NCBI GenBank assembly: GCA_023078685.1 | Contig: JALGAS010000003.1 | Coordinates: 5,704,001-5,768,000 of the forward strand | Direction: 5' to 3' | Length of the DNA stretch: 64,000 bases | Source of the DNA: Neopestalotiopsis rosae | Taxonomy: Eukaryota; Ascomycota; Sordariomycetes; Amphisphaeriales; Sporocadaceae | Part shown: piece after piece, positions 35,093-48,400 of the stretch | Position numbering within the stretch: the first letter of the stretch is position 1 | Layout of the letters: each line of letters begins with the position of its first letter | Program-made: the position numbers and the translations under genes | The notes under the pieces: generated by a model | Seen by the model: the letters and a program-made list of their open reading frames with translations, nothing else | Told to the model about the DNA's origin: nothing | The model's database searches: none

Positions 35093-38000
35093 TTACTTAG
35101 CGCCAGCTTGCACCAATACCGGCTTTTTCTCCTCAGTTCGAGCTTTCTTCGTCTTTCCTGCTGCCTTCAGCTCCTTGAGCATGACCCTCGTTGTCTCGGT
35201 ATCGTGATGCGTCTTTCCCAACAAGTTTTCTTGGATCGCCAACGTGGTCTCGAGCCATTCGCGAGCTTCCTTGTCTTTTCCGCGTAGCCGACAGTTTGTG
35301 GCAATGCTGCAACATGTCCGCATGCAGGCTTGATCATCACGCAGGCGTGCCTGTGATGCCACAATTTTCATTAGCTCGTCATAGGCGGCCTCTACTTGAC
35401 CGTTCTCTTCGAGCACCATGGCGATGTTCCGCCTAGTGTCGAGAGTCTCGGGATGATCTTCTCCGAGCTTTTCCCGCTGGTTGTTCAGGACCACTGCCAG
35501 GATCTTCTCGGCTTCTTTTGTCTGACCTTGCTGGCCATAAAGCGAAGCCATGTTGCCATAAGACCGCAAAAGTTGTGGATGGCCAGGGCCCAGATGACGT
35601 TCGGTTACCTCGGATGCGGATCGGTAGAGCTCAATAGCCTTATCCAGTTGACCGTTATTGCCATGGGCGAGGGCAAGATTGAACTGACTGCGAGCCGTGT
35701 CTATTGATCCCTCGAACTTCTTGTCCTTTAGCCACTGGTCTCTCCGCTGATAGAGTCCAATAGCCTCGGCGTGATCACCCTTGTTTCCACGCAGCACCAG
35801 GAGTCCAGCGAGGTCGCTGGCTTTGCGCACGACATCGTAGTGATCCTTGCCCAGCTCCTTTTCCATATCTCCTAGTTCTTCCTTAGCCTTTTCAATCTGC
35901 ACGTCTTCACGCTTCTTTGATGGTTGCCCTTCCATGTCTTTTGCTTGCTGTTTCCCTTGAGCTTCGATATCGGCTATGGCCTTCTTGGTAGCTTGAATGG
36001 CCTCGGGCTTTGTGCTTTTATCAGTTTCTTGTTGCGAAAGGCACTTCGTGAGATACTCCAGCCCCACAAGTCTTCTTCTCATTCGCACGTGATGCTGTCC
36101 AACTCTGAACATCAAGGTTGCCATGTTGCGCTTTGCCTCTGCTGAAACGGGCTGAAAACCTAGAATGACAAGTGCGCATGGCATTAAGAGTTCGGCTGTG
36201 TTGCTATCGTCGATGGGAAACTTTTCGCACATGACCGACAAAGCATGGTCTTGGATCTCGTCCTGCTCCTTGGTTTTGACCAACCATGTTTGCACGCAGC
36301 GACGGATAAGGGGCGTAACGGTATACCATCTCCGATCAGTGGATGGTTCGACCATTCCATAATCGACCAGCTGTTCGATCTGCTTTAACTGCTGTCTTTC
36401 AAAGAGAACAGTGGATATGGCCTGGACATCCAAAGAACCCATGAATAACAGCAATTGCGCCACATTTGCATCCTTCTCTTTGATGATTTCATATATCAGC
36501 TGCCATGCTTTCAACGCGGGGTCTTCGTTATCTTTGGATTCGGCAGACGCGCCAATGCTGCTCAAGTAGGTCTTCGGCTTCCAGGTTTGGCGAGTAGCAG
36601 TTCGGTAAATGTGCGCCAATACAAGCAATCCTGCAGAGCCACCGAGCTTTCTGGCGACATCAGCGGCCACTTTCTTCTTGGCCTCGTCGGTGACCTCCCT
36701 GCCGTACAGCAAATATGATGCGTCGCCTTCTGGTAATGCTTGCACATCAATGACGCAATCCGCCTTCTTGACCACCATCTCCATGGCCAAAGACTTTGAT
36801 CGGGTGGTGACAAGGATCTGGGCTCGGTGTGACTTTGGAATAAAGTCTAGAATGGACCGCTCTCCGCCCTTTTCGTCCTTGACAACGAGTCGAGCCTTGT
36901 CGTCTAGACCATCAAGAACCATCAGCCATTGTCCTCCGACGTCTTGCCGCATAGTGTCATACACAAGCTCAAGTACGTCTTCATTGTCGAGGCTCTTCTT
37001 GCTCAGGTGCAAGTTCTCGCCAATACGTCGGTAGGAGAGCGTGAATTGTGATGCGCTGCCCGCGTTCACCCAGTGTACGGAGGCATCCGGGTACTGTTCA
37101 TGAAATTTGTGTGCATATTCGACGGCGACATGTGTTTTTCTGAATGAGATCTGATTAGTTCACTGGAATTCCAGCGTGTAAGTTTATGTGCTCTTACCCG
37201 TGACCAGACTCGCCAAGTAGCGCTACGTTCATCGAGGTATGGAATCGATCCTCTACAACATCTAGTATCTTGTTTCTCTTGGCAAAATATGCTTCCCTGG
37301 CGATTGGGGCGGCCAGTGATGGGATATGGTGTTTTTTCGGAGACTTGGTAGATGGAAATGCATTTTGGCGCGATCGTTCTGTGAAAACTCGGTCGTTAGA
37401 AATATGTACGGTAAGGAAAGCGCGATATTGAAAAGGGTGAGCTATATAGCAGGTACGACTACACGACCGTCGGGAAAGCGCTATGAAGTCCAACCATCCT
37501 AGGAGGACAAGTGATCCCTCCGCATCCATCGACATAAGAGATTGGGTGGCTCCGAACACTGTCCTGTTTTGACGGAAAAGATCGTGGTCTTTGTTTTTCT
37601 TCCACGCTCCCTTAGACCTGTAGCGTACATATCCTCCCGGCTCCTAGGCTACAAATATCTATCTCGTGGGGATTTCATCTTACCCAATGTTGGGCTGCCT
37701 GTCATTCTCTGAATATTGCTGGCAATTTTGACCAGCCGATTTCTGACAACCTCGAAGCTTTCGTCGTCGGCCGCCTCAAATTTGTTGAGGCCGAAGTGGT
37801 CCAGAGTCAGTCCTTCCTTTTCGTGGCCGCTCAAGGTTGCAGTGGATTCATCGACAAGGAACTCCTGCGGTCCGACGATTAGTGAAACCTATTCACTTGC
37901 CCAGAAAATACGGAGTCTACTTACCACTTGCTTGCCATCCATTTCAGTCACGATGGGTTCGGTCTCGAAAAAGCAGAAAAGCTTGGGTCCATGGCTGGCC

Positions 38001-39139
38001 TGAATGGTGATGGTTCGGGTGAATTCATGGACGACCTTGACCAGGACCTCGTTATCTTGTGCCATTGTCTGCAGTGCATTATCTTGGACGGGAAGATTTG
38101 ATCGAGCAATGCCTTGGTAAAGTTGTCCCAGTGTGCTAAAGGCTGCGCGATTTTGAATGCCAGAATGAGGTGTGCCCAGAAATACCACACCTGCTATGCA
38201 GTGGGCTACTCTTGGATGATCTTCGCGGTGTGCGTTTGCAATATTATACGCCTAGGATAGATTAGTTGCAAGGACCGATACATTTCGTGAACGACATACC
38301 TCTTGGATCACTAGACCTCCAAAGCAGTGACCAATGAAAAGTATAGGACGTTGAGCACAAGTCGACCTCTTTCCATCCAAGGCATTCAATAGCTTCCCTG
38401 CGACGGTCCCGACCTTTTGCTTGACCGCTTTCTCTCCATGCCAGTAAGAGACATAGTTGTAAGCCATGATGCGTGCTTTGGGGAGGGCGCCAGGGAGCAT
38501 AGTCGGGTCTTTGAGCCAATGAGCCTTGGTGTCTGTGTGCACCCATGCGTCCTCTGGGTTCGCATCGCCAATGCCGTGGACTGCTACGATACTAGCCATA
38601 GAACTCAGCAGTTGTACTCGTACATTTTCATCACATGTTATCACTTACTCGATATCCACATCATCTTCATCTTTCGGCTCGACCAATATTTTCAAGCCCA
38701 TGCCTCTTCTACTGGACTTGGATGCCGTCTTGGGCGCCGCCTTGGGTGACGTCTTGGTGACCGCGACAGTAGCCGTAGCTGGCATTTGGCTATCAACCGA
38801 TGGTGTCTCAAGTGCCGCCTTCGTGACCGCGTCCGCGGCCGGAATTTGACTGCCAACTGACGGCGCCTTGAGTTTCGCCTTTGTATCCACATTCGTGGCA
38901 GGAATCTGATCACCAATCGATAGTGATTTGAGTGTCTTCTCAATGGCCGGGGGTTTCTCGTCACCCGATGGTGCCTTGGCAGCCTTGGTGGGCACTTTTG
39001 TTGTCTTGTTGTCCGGTGCCGGAACTGTGGTCTTGACATCCGTAGTAGACATCATAGTTTCTTTGGCATCTGTTGAAGGCACCGTGGTTGTCTTGGTAGC
39101 CGTGGGAGGCACCGATTCTGTGGTTTCATTAACCGCCAT
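35093..39139 (-). CDS. NLR-type STAND protein: alpha/beta hydrolase (SesB-like) - NB-ARC - TPR
   Basis: Six exons (39139-38649, 38591-38300, 38251-37925, 37864-37684, 37378-37198, 37139-35093) encode 1172 residues. Residues 1-163 are Thr/Lys/Pro-rich, with three degenerate ~22-residue repeats (QIPATNVDTKAK-type). An alpha/beta-hydrolase domain follows (IVAVHGIGDANPEDAW, GHCFGGLVIQEAY, VVFLGTPHSG); its nucleophile position, Cys253, is normally Ser. The NB-ARC domain has a complete P-loop GESGHGKT (486-493) formed across an intron, and a Walker B-like LMVLDGLDD. C-terminal TPRs of the kinesin-light-chain type (HPQLLRSYGNMASLYGQQGQ, HPETLDTRRNIAMVLEENGQ) occupy about 950-1140. Fungal NLRs with this order act in allorecognition and incompatibility. 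The 305-bp fourth intron is the least certain junction. Confidence 0.88.
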
Positions 39140-40817
39140 GTTCAAAATAGGTGTACAATTGATTGGCAAAATCGCTATCTATGCATAATTGTGTGACAAT
39201 TAAACGCCCTTGAAAGTCCACGTGGTCTGGATAATGTATATACTCAGTCCCAGACCGTAATCGAAAATCTAGAGCAATGATAGCTATAGAGCTTACAGAA
39301 CTTACATGCCACCCCTGCGCTATGCTGCAGTCATGATAAGGCTGAGCTCCAAAGGTGGAAGAGCTACTTCTTGCTCATGTACCTCTCAAGGATCAGATAA
39401 ATCAATACTCTTGCTGCACGGTCATCGCTTACGTGTATGGGGTCACAAAGTCCCAATGGCGTTCCCACTAACCCCGAGAAGGGTACGGCCCGTTGAACCC
39501 CCTGTTAACCCCAGATGCGCACTTACGAATTGGGCGATACCAACGCCCGATCTCACTGCGATTCACACCCTCGCAAAGAATGTGGCTTTCCAAGAGAACA
39601 AGCGAGCACTATGATCATCCAAATGGGGCGGGGCGTAGCCTTCTCGCCCACACCCGCGTCCATGCTTCAGTTGACCCCAACTACGCAAGGGTCGTCCCGA
39701 TGCCCGAGTGTATAGCTCCGTTATATGAACCCATCAAACGCACTTAATTGTCAGAAGTGGATGCAGAGCTAATGCAGAGGTCTTTTCAGGTACACCACCA
39801 TAATTTGCACATCGAGGCTGTGCAACAGTTAATTGAATCCTGTGAGCCTTGGCCCGGCTTGACGATCATCGAACCTAATTGTCGGGACACGGACGTTGCA
39901 GAAAATGATGGACCCAGAGCCTTACTTGAATATGCAAGTCGGAGACATGCACCGTTTTTGTACGAGTATGCAGGCCTGGCATAGACTTCAGCATGTGGGT
40001 CTCCTATAATTAGGGGTGAGACATACATCTAGCCGAGCTTTTATCTATGTCGGTAGATGCAGAATTGCAAAAAACAGCTCGGCGTAGACCGCTTCTGATA
40101 CCAATTTTAGCAATCAAAGGGCCTCACAGGTTATCTCCGGCCGAGCTGAAATGGACGAGAACTCGGCGATGATACCCCTGGGGCTTTCGGGCTTCAGGAG
40201 ATAAGCTCTGAAATTAGCCTCAAGTGCCCATCGACGACGAGGCTGCGGTCGATGGAACTTTCGGTAAGTGTTTGCTCACCTGACGGCTGAAGGATGGGGA
40301 AGAATCACATCACCGTCATGTGCTTAACGTCTAACGGTCCTGACACGAGCTTCTGGCGCCACCAAATTATGCTGGGGCGTCCAGTCATCTGCGATCAGCA
40401 ATCCAACCCGCACCTCTTGTCGCACTATGACGGAATCCTCGGTATTGAGGAAGAACATCGGGCCACAGTTGATCTTGTTTGCTGTGCTCTCGTATATCTT
40501 CCGCCTGCTGTTCTTAGAATACCCATCACATGGGCTTTTGCTTCACATTAGCAACTGCAGTGACCATTATGTTAGACTTGACTTGCGATAGAAGTTAGTA
40601 GACAAATGAGCTCGGATATGCCACGATAGTATGCAAATAAATGTGCGAGTTAACCACAATATATTGTTCCCGAAGGCAAGGTCCATTGAACTGTGTACTT
40701 GAATGAATGAAATATTTACAATACAAAAATTGATACGGAAGCGACAGTCATTGCCATCAACAAATTGTGTGCATTCTCATCCATAATTACCATTAAAACT
40801 CCACTCCATGTTGTTGC
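39140..40817. other. Intergenic region upstream of the NLR gene
   Basis: About 1.7 kb without a convincing gene. AGCCGAGCT at about 40032 and AGCTCGGCG at about 40075 are near-inverted. Elsewhere only short frames occur. It holds the NLR promoter and the 3' end of the ankyrin gene. Confidence 0.35.
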
Positions 40818-43800
40818 TTATGAATTTTTGATTGCTTGTAGCTTCTTCTTCGTCACAACCTGGTTGTGATTGGCCTGCTTCTTGAGGTTGTTTTGAGAAT
40901 GCTGGGTGGCAATTTGGTTCTTGGCAGCCTGCTTCTTGAGATTGTTCTGAGCATGTTGAGTAGCAAGCTTCTGTGAATCCACCTTCTTGGCGTAGTAGAG
41001 TTGATTCTTTTGCGCTTCCACCTTTTGATCAGCGGCGCGCTGCGCGTAATCGAGCTTGATCTGCTGTTCACCAGCAATCTTCATTTGGCCAATGACGGCG
41101 GTCCGCTGCTTGTGATGCTCCAGATTCTGACGATCCTGCTCTATCAGGGCATTCTTTTGCGCCAGGGCGAACCGCTGTTGTTCCGTCAGTTGCGCCTTTT
41201 GGTGTAGTTCGTTGTCGTGCACAATCGCAGATGACCCGACCGTGTGGATGGCTTTTTGGTACTGGTGACTCGTCCATTGATCAAGTTTAGTTTCGTCAAT
41301 ATTGGCCTTTACATACGATTGCTCTTGCATGATATTGGCCTTCACGTGCGATTCCTCTTGCATGCGACGCAACTTCTCCAGATGCTCTTCCTCGGTCTTC
41401 CGGGACTTTTCCCTTTCGGCATAGCGACGTTTTTCTTCCTTGGTAATGTCCTCTGGAAGACCTACAGCGTTTGACGGCTGCACTGCCCCAAATTGAGCAT
41501 AATAGCGATCAACATAGCCTTTGGTTTGCAGGAGTTGTATCAATTGGAAGTACTGCTTGGAACTTTCTTTGAAGTCTGTCAGGTACACGGTGGCAGATCT
41601 GAAAATGGTGACACCCGTGTGCATGTCGACTTCAGCGTACACATTCTCAAAGCTGTCAAAGTACTGCCACATGAGAAAGTCAAGTAGAGTCCGGGTGACT
41701 TCCAGAGGGTGCTCATTGTCGAGGGCCAGGAATAAAGAAGTCTTGCCTTGCCACTTCTTGAGCGCGTCAACCTTAGCCTTCTTCAGAGCCAGCATGGTGT
41801 CTTCGATGTCCTGGACCCTGTTGGGGGCTCTGCAGCGGTAGGCTAGCTCCTGTAGCGGGGTGCGCCCCTCGTGTTCCAGTCTGCTACTGGGGAAGTTGAC
41901 ATCGTACTCTCCCTTGATGAGCGCCGCAACAACCTCGCTGTGCAGGTTTCTGGCCGCTTCGTGCAGACTTCCATCGTTGGGTCGGTATTTGGACTTGAGC
42001 AGAGTCTTGACGCTTTCCAGGTCGCCCGTGCTGGAGGCATGGAATATAGCAGCTCTGTCATCACGATCGCGCGCCGAAGGGTCGGCACCAGCTTTGATCA
42101 ATTTTTTGACGACATCTCCGCGACCATATTTGGCGGCAAGAATGAGCGGAGTTGTCTTTGAAAATGGTGCTGTGAAACCCACATTGACTATATTTTCAGT
42201 CAGTAAAAGTCCAAGGTGCAGTGCTAGGCGTGGGGAAGGTAGACCAACCTTTCAGGTCAATCAGTGCCCCAATCGCTTCAGTGGAGATGATCGGTACCCC
42301 GCGGCAGGGGCGTAGCGCCCAGCTTAGCGCATTCGCGCGCTCCTTCACGTCGTACAATTCAGTGACGATTTCTGTATCCACATCACAACCCAGCTCAGCA
42401 AGACGCCTGACGAGCTTGGCAGAGTTGGGATGGGCTTTCAAGCACTCATAGATGTGAGGCAATCGGTCCGGCAACACTACACTCAGGGTAGGCTTGCTGA
42501 CGCGATCCTTGCCAGAGACGAGAGCATTGATGAGCTCGAGCGCAACGCCCTCCTCCAGCGGTGAGCTAATCGTCTCCCAGAACGCGTGCGTCATGGTCTC
42601 TTGAGAAGCCCCGTTGGAGGCCAAATGTGTCACCAACGGCACATTCCCACCACGAACAGCAATTTTCAGAGCCTCGCCATGTTGGAAGTTGACGTCGGCT
42701 CTGCCAACCTTGAGCAGCAAATCCAGAACCATCTTTGACGCGCCGCCAGTGACATGGGAGCTCAGAGCTGCCAGGAACGCCAGATTGACACAATCGCCAT
42801 GCGCGCCCCACGCGAGCAGGGAATCAATCAACCAGATGTTACGGTCGTCTGCAGACAGCCATTTCTTGGATTGTCTGGCTACCCCTGCAAGGGCAGTGTT
42901 CAGAACCGATATCGATGTGACAGATGTCGATAAAAGATCAAAGGCGTCCATCTCTGCCACTGTGGCGGCCTCATAAAAGGCATGCTCGACAGACTGTCCT
43001 GAGGCACCCTTGTTCAGGAAGAACTGGGCAACTTGAAGCCCTGCAGCGCTCATCCATGCTGTTCCAGTTGATACAACAGCATCAAAGCCGGCTTGGACAG
43101 TCACTTCGTCAAGTCCGCATGTGGTCAGATCCACAAGCACGTCGAGATGGAGCGACTTGGCCGCCAATGTCACGGCAGCGTCCTTCAACTGATTGCTGAG
43201 CTTGTAGTCCTTTCGAACACCTTCAAATACCAAGTCTATGACTCGTTTCCTGGAGGCGGGCTGCAATTTCATTGCAGACCGGAGGACAGAAACTCGAGAC
43301 TCGAAAGAGGGTCGGGATTGTAGAAGTTCATTGAGGATGTTCATCCACCCTTCATCAGCAGCGATAGCCAACGAACGGCCACCACGAAGGTTCACATCAG
43401 CGTTACCCTTGGTGAGAAGGAGGTGGACAAGGCCAAGACGAAGCCGCTCTTCGCCCTTCACATGCTGTTTGTCCATCACTTGGATCAGAACATGACTGAT
43501 GACTTCGCCACGAAGGCCTGCAGTCAGTAGTAGGCCAATCATTTGTTGAGCAGACTGGATGTTGCCCAGCTTAGGGGACTGCGCCATTGCAGCGGCCATG
43601 CTCTCCAAGCTTGGTTTGCCGGCGAGAATAGCCCGAAGCATCTCTGGGCGTCCGCTCTCTACTGCACTAACCACAGCAGATCCTGATGCGTGGTTGACAG
43701 CAGCGCCATGCTGTACAAGGTGATTAACCAATTCAAAGTGACCGTTTCGAACCGCTTGTGTCAACGTCGCATCGGTTCTTGGGCCTTTAGCTCCTGCAGA

Positions 43801-44763
43801 GAGGCATGAATTCACGGTTTGCAGCATTCTTTTCTGGTAGGCCTCGCCGAGGGCCTCATCCAGGATATTCTCGGGTATGGTTGATATCCCATGTAACGCG
43901 ATCGGCGATGCAATATCATCCCGTTGGTGACGGACGGCAGTCATCAGCGCAGCGGCATTGTCAAACAAGACATTGGCGCCATTCTCCAGAAGTGTCCTGG
44001 CCTTGGCTGTGAAACCCAACTCCGCCGTCCGAATGAGTCCCTTGTCGCGGCAAGCTTGACATGCACCCTTCGTACGGTTCATCAGTTTGGCGATAATCTC
44101 ATCTGATTCCGACGACTCAAGGACATGGGCGAATTGCGAACATAGAGAAATCGCGTCACCGCCCCGAGCGAGAAGGATGCTGATTTTGTCCATGTCGTTC
44201 TGCATCATGGCATGTGGCAATGCCTGATTCAAGGCAACTTCGTCGGCATGTGGTGCAAGCAATAACAAGATCTCACTTGTGCAATTCAGCGCCGCTTTCT
44301 CCAATAAGTTGCTGCGAACATCTTCTTGGTTTTTGTCGGACATGCGTTTCCAAAGGCTATTGCTCTTCCTTCTCTTGAGGTTGACGTCGGCATCAAAGTC
44401 TTCGAGGAGGACCTGCACTAGTCCTGGCGTCACGTCTTCGATGCTTGCTTCGGCAATCAACGCAAGGACGGCGGTGGCCTCTTTGTACGTAAAGTCACTG
44501 TTGGAATGACTTTGTGCGTTCATGAGTTCTATTGCTCGTTGTTCATCTTGCTTGGTTCGCTGTATGTGACTGTCAAGTCGAAACATGGATAACCTCTTCT
44601 TGGGGCCGCCGAACTGCCCTTGTGGCATATTTGGTGAGTTCATGGTGATAGTAGAGGTGGTGCTGAAGGTTGACTTTGCCGGTGACATTGCCAATCGTTG
44701 CTTTGTTGGATCGGGAGAGCCAGGACTCATTATGATGATCTCTGTTGAGTATGTGGCAGCCAT
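40818..44763 (-). CDS. Large ankyrin-repeat protein with C-terminal coiled coil
   Basis: Exon 1 (44763-42249) and exon 2 (42187-40818), joined across a 61-bp intron with GTTGGT donor and ATAG acceptor, give 1294 residues. Joining yields LIDLKVNVGFTAPFSKTTPL in a continuous frame. Most of residues 90-940 are tandem, often degenerate, ankyrin-like helix pairs (AVRNGHFELVNHLVQHGAAV, ILAAKYGRGDVVKKLIKAGADP, HEAARNLHSEVVAALIKGEY). Residues ~1080-1294 form a long Gln/Lys/Asn-rich coiled coil with internal repeats (QNNLKKQAAKNQIATQHSQ then QNNLKKQANHNQ). There is no membrane helix or known enzymatic domain. It starts 720 bp from the divergent giant repeat protein and lies in tandem with the NLR, so a scaffold or partner role in the same locus is an inference. 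Confidence 0.85.
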
Positions 44764-45483
44764 TTTTGCTAAGTGTCAACGAGTTTGGCTCAACTATAGA
44801 TTACTGACTTGATAACAAGACCTTTGAATACCACGAAAGCTACTCTAAAGGCATGAAAGACGCTCCCGAGTCACTGGGGGTATAGCAAGATACCTATTCT
44901 GCGAGCCTTATCATCTTCTTAGAGGATGGTACCAAATGTGCTGGGATGGCATGGGCGTGCACTAAAAAGTGCACTTTCTAGCGTCTTGGGGCTGAAACTC
45001 GGAGCAAAGGCCCCAAATGAGTCGCCGATGCATCTCAAGGTTGGTAAGTTGCAGCAAGCTGAGAACTGCCGCTCGCAGCCTCGCAGGAACTTGTTGCCCA
45101 AGTACTCTCTTCAGGACCTGGGCCTGTTCTAATTGTGGTGGGAGCATGCATGCACAGTGGCTGACGTTATGCCAATAAAAGCAAAGATGTTCTGAAACCC
45201 CACCCGCTATTTGGTCAAGGGGGTTCCCACCTACGGTTCAACGGGGATATGTTTAGAAGCTAGTGCTAAACCTGGACTATACGCAATATCTTGGCGTTGG
45301 CGTTTGGTGTCGCCGAAGGTCATATCAGATCATGTAATCTTGTACGCACCATCAAGATTCGATGCTCAAGAGTCGAATATAGAACTCATTCAAATTCGAC
45401 GCCTCAACACTTCGGCATAGATTTCAAACCACCAGCATAATCAATTAGGAGATGCGAAAGCCGCGTCCTATTCACAAAGCACA
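44764..45483. promoter_or_regulatory. Divergent promoter of ankyrin and giant repeat genes
   Basis: These 720 bp separate two divergent start codons. GTGCACTAAAAAGTGCAC (44955-44972) is an 18-bp perfect inverted repeat with a short AT core. No other site was recognised. Confidence 0.45.
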
Positions 45484-48400
45484 ATGTCTACTCCAGGTTC
45501 AGCAGAGTATCTGGCCCAACATCTCAACGGTCGAGGCTTAGGCTGCTCTCACTTCCCAAAGTATCATGCCGAAGATTCTCAAAGCCCTCGGCGATATCCC
45601 AGTCGTCTTGGATTCTTCCATCTCACTACCCTCTCAACTTGCATCAGCTTTCTAGACACAAAGAAGTTGTGTGAAGCATGTCTCGACTCGGTCGTACCCA
45701 ACGGGTTCAACTATTGGTCAAATTTTCCAGCTACATTCCCCCATCTTTTATCCGAAGATGCACAAGTCTCGTCATTTCAAGCTTCCAGTCCACCACCAGG
45801 AGTTTGGCCAGAAGTCACGGTGTTCAGCAGTGTGGATCCGAGGATGTTCCAAGCTGGTGCCGAAGGCTTTGTTGCACAAGGAGTGCAGACAGATGGCACC
45901 AAACCGCAGCTCATCACGCCCCCAATTGTGCTGCCCATCTCTCAGATTACTGGGGCGGAACAGCCTTGGTCATGGCTAGTACATGAAAGAAAGCCCTTCT
46001 ATATCGCCCAGCTTCACATCACCAAAGCATGGCATCTCTTGACACACAAGACGCTCGAGGCCGACGAGGCTATTGCGGCCCGAGCCGGTGCATCATACAA
46101 ATCATTGTTCAAGGAGCCACCAGTGGTGCCGGTGCCATCTGCACCTAGTATCGGCCCGTTGGCGTTTGAAACGCCAGAAAGACCTGCGGTCGAGATAGCG
46201 GCAGCTGATAAGCCAGCCCGAGACAAGCTGGTGAAGGAGAAGTCTACAGCCGACAAAGTGCCGAAAGATAACACTGCAGCTGGAAAGGCGCCCGAAGAGG
46301 CGACAGCAGGCGAAGAGGCACCCAAGAAGAAGTCAACAACTGAGAAGCTAGCGAAGGAAAAGTCCTCAGTCGCAAAGGTACCGAAAGAGAAGACCGCTTC
46401 TGACAAGGTGTCCCAACAGAAGGCAGCACCTGACGAAGTACCGGAGTGGAAGTCGGCAAATGAAGTGGCAGCAATCGAGGTTGCACCCAAAAAGAAATCA
46501 ACCGCCGAAGAGGTGCCCAAAGAGAAGACTGCTTCTGAAAAGGTGCCCAAGAAGAAGGCAGTAGTGGTCGATGTGCCAACAGAGAAGTCAGCGACTGCGG
46601 AGGCACCTGTAAACACATCATCCGCCGAAAAGAAACCAAAGGAGAAGTCGACATCTGAGAAGGTACCTGGAGAGAGATCACTTACTGAAAAGACGCCGGG
46701 AGGGATAGCAGCTACCGAGAGGGTACCAAAAGACAAGTCTGCCACTGGAGAGGCACCCAAAAAGAAGTCAACTAGCGGAAAGACACCAAAGGAGAAGCCG
46801 ACTACCGGAAATGTGCCAGAAGAGAAGCCAGTGACTGAGAAGACACCAGAGAAGTTAATGGTCGAGAAAGAACCGAAGACGTCAAGCGCTGACAAGGCGG
46901 TTTCCAAGAAAAGCTCCTCATCTGCTTCGAAATCTAAAGAGATTCCTGCTGCCAGTACATTGAATGAGATCCTGCCAGTCGCAGCAGAACTTGCTGTTGA
47001 GACCGTACCCAAAAAGCCCAAGCCCTCCAAAGTATCTTCTGTTGGTGACAGTTCATCAGCCGTCAAGAAGGACAAATCAACTGTATTGGGTACACCTTCC
47101 AACGTTTCCAGAGCAAACAATGTGGTGGAAACCAGCCTCAACCCCATCACTACATTACCATCCACGACCAAGACCAAGAAGCCTTCCCTAGATATCTCAA
47201 AAGCTCTGGATGCGGCATTGCCCCTTTTACCCCTGGCTACCACGATGATTGGCGCTGCTACCGGTGCGGGTGCCATTGGCGACATTGCTGGCGTCGTAAG
47301 CTCCCTTGTGGCCCAGATACCCGACGGATCAGCGGGACCGGCCAAGAAGAAAACCTCGAGCCAGGGCGCCAAAGGTATCGAGACGGAATTGGTCACTAAG
47401 AAGGACAAGACAGAAGTAGTGAAGCCAAAAGCTGCTACTGGCTCAGTATTGTCTGAAGAAGTGCCTGTTCAGCCGACGTTCACCAAGAACTGGACAAGAT
47501 ATGACCCAATTCCTTTTGACAGTCCAATCGTCAACTTGACATTGGCTGATCATCAACGCAGTGCAGATTCGATGGGCGAGAGTAAGGCTATCGAACTCCA
47601 TGGACCCTTGATGCGCCTACTGGAAAAGGCGAAGAAGCGCGACGGTGGCGGCGAGGTGGTCCTCCAAGGGCCAGGTTCGCCTCCTCCCAAGAATGACCAA
47701 ATCATGAAACTCCTTGGCGCTACTCAAGATGGCAAGCAGAAAGACATGGTCGCCAATACCCAGTTTATCAAGTCCATTACGGAGTCAGCACCCATCAAGC
47801 CAGCGCCCATCAAGCCAGCGCCCATCAAGCCAGCGCCCATCAAGCCAGCGCCCATCAAGCCAGCGCCCATCAAGCCAGCGCGAAAGGAGAAAACGGAGGC
47901 CTCGGCCGCTGGTGATGATCGGGCGCGGAACAGCACTGAAAAGATTCCCAAGACCAAGACTCCAGGTTCAGAGCCTGACCATGGAACCACCAAGGACAAG
48001 TCTGGGACAAAACCAGAAATCAGACCAGGCAAGACTGAAAAGGCCGACAAGACTGAGAAGGTCAACAAGACAGATAAGGCCGACAAGACAGAGACGGCCG
48101 CCAAGACAGAAAAGCCGGCAAAGACGGAGAAGCCAGCAAAGACAGAAAAGCCAGCAAAGCCAGCAAAGCCAGCAAAGACAGAAAAGCCAGCAAAGCCAGC
48201 AAAGACAGAAAAGCCAGCAAAGACAGAAAAGCCAGCAAAGACGGAGAAACCAGCAAAGACGGAGAAACCAGCAAAGACGGAGAACGCGAGTGACAAGCTT
48301 AAAAAGCCCGACCGGGGCCACTCGAGCAAACCTCCTTCGCCCAAGCCACCAGGTCGTCACGGAGATCCTGAGCATGAAGACCCTGAGCACAAAAAGCCGG

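Noticed and set aside
46014..47408. 464-codon open frame antisense to the giant repeat gene, rich in FSFGTF-like repeats
   Set aside because: It is the mirror image of Lys/Glu/Pro repeat codons on the plus strand; codon periodicity of the repeats keeps the opposite strand open.
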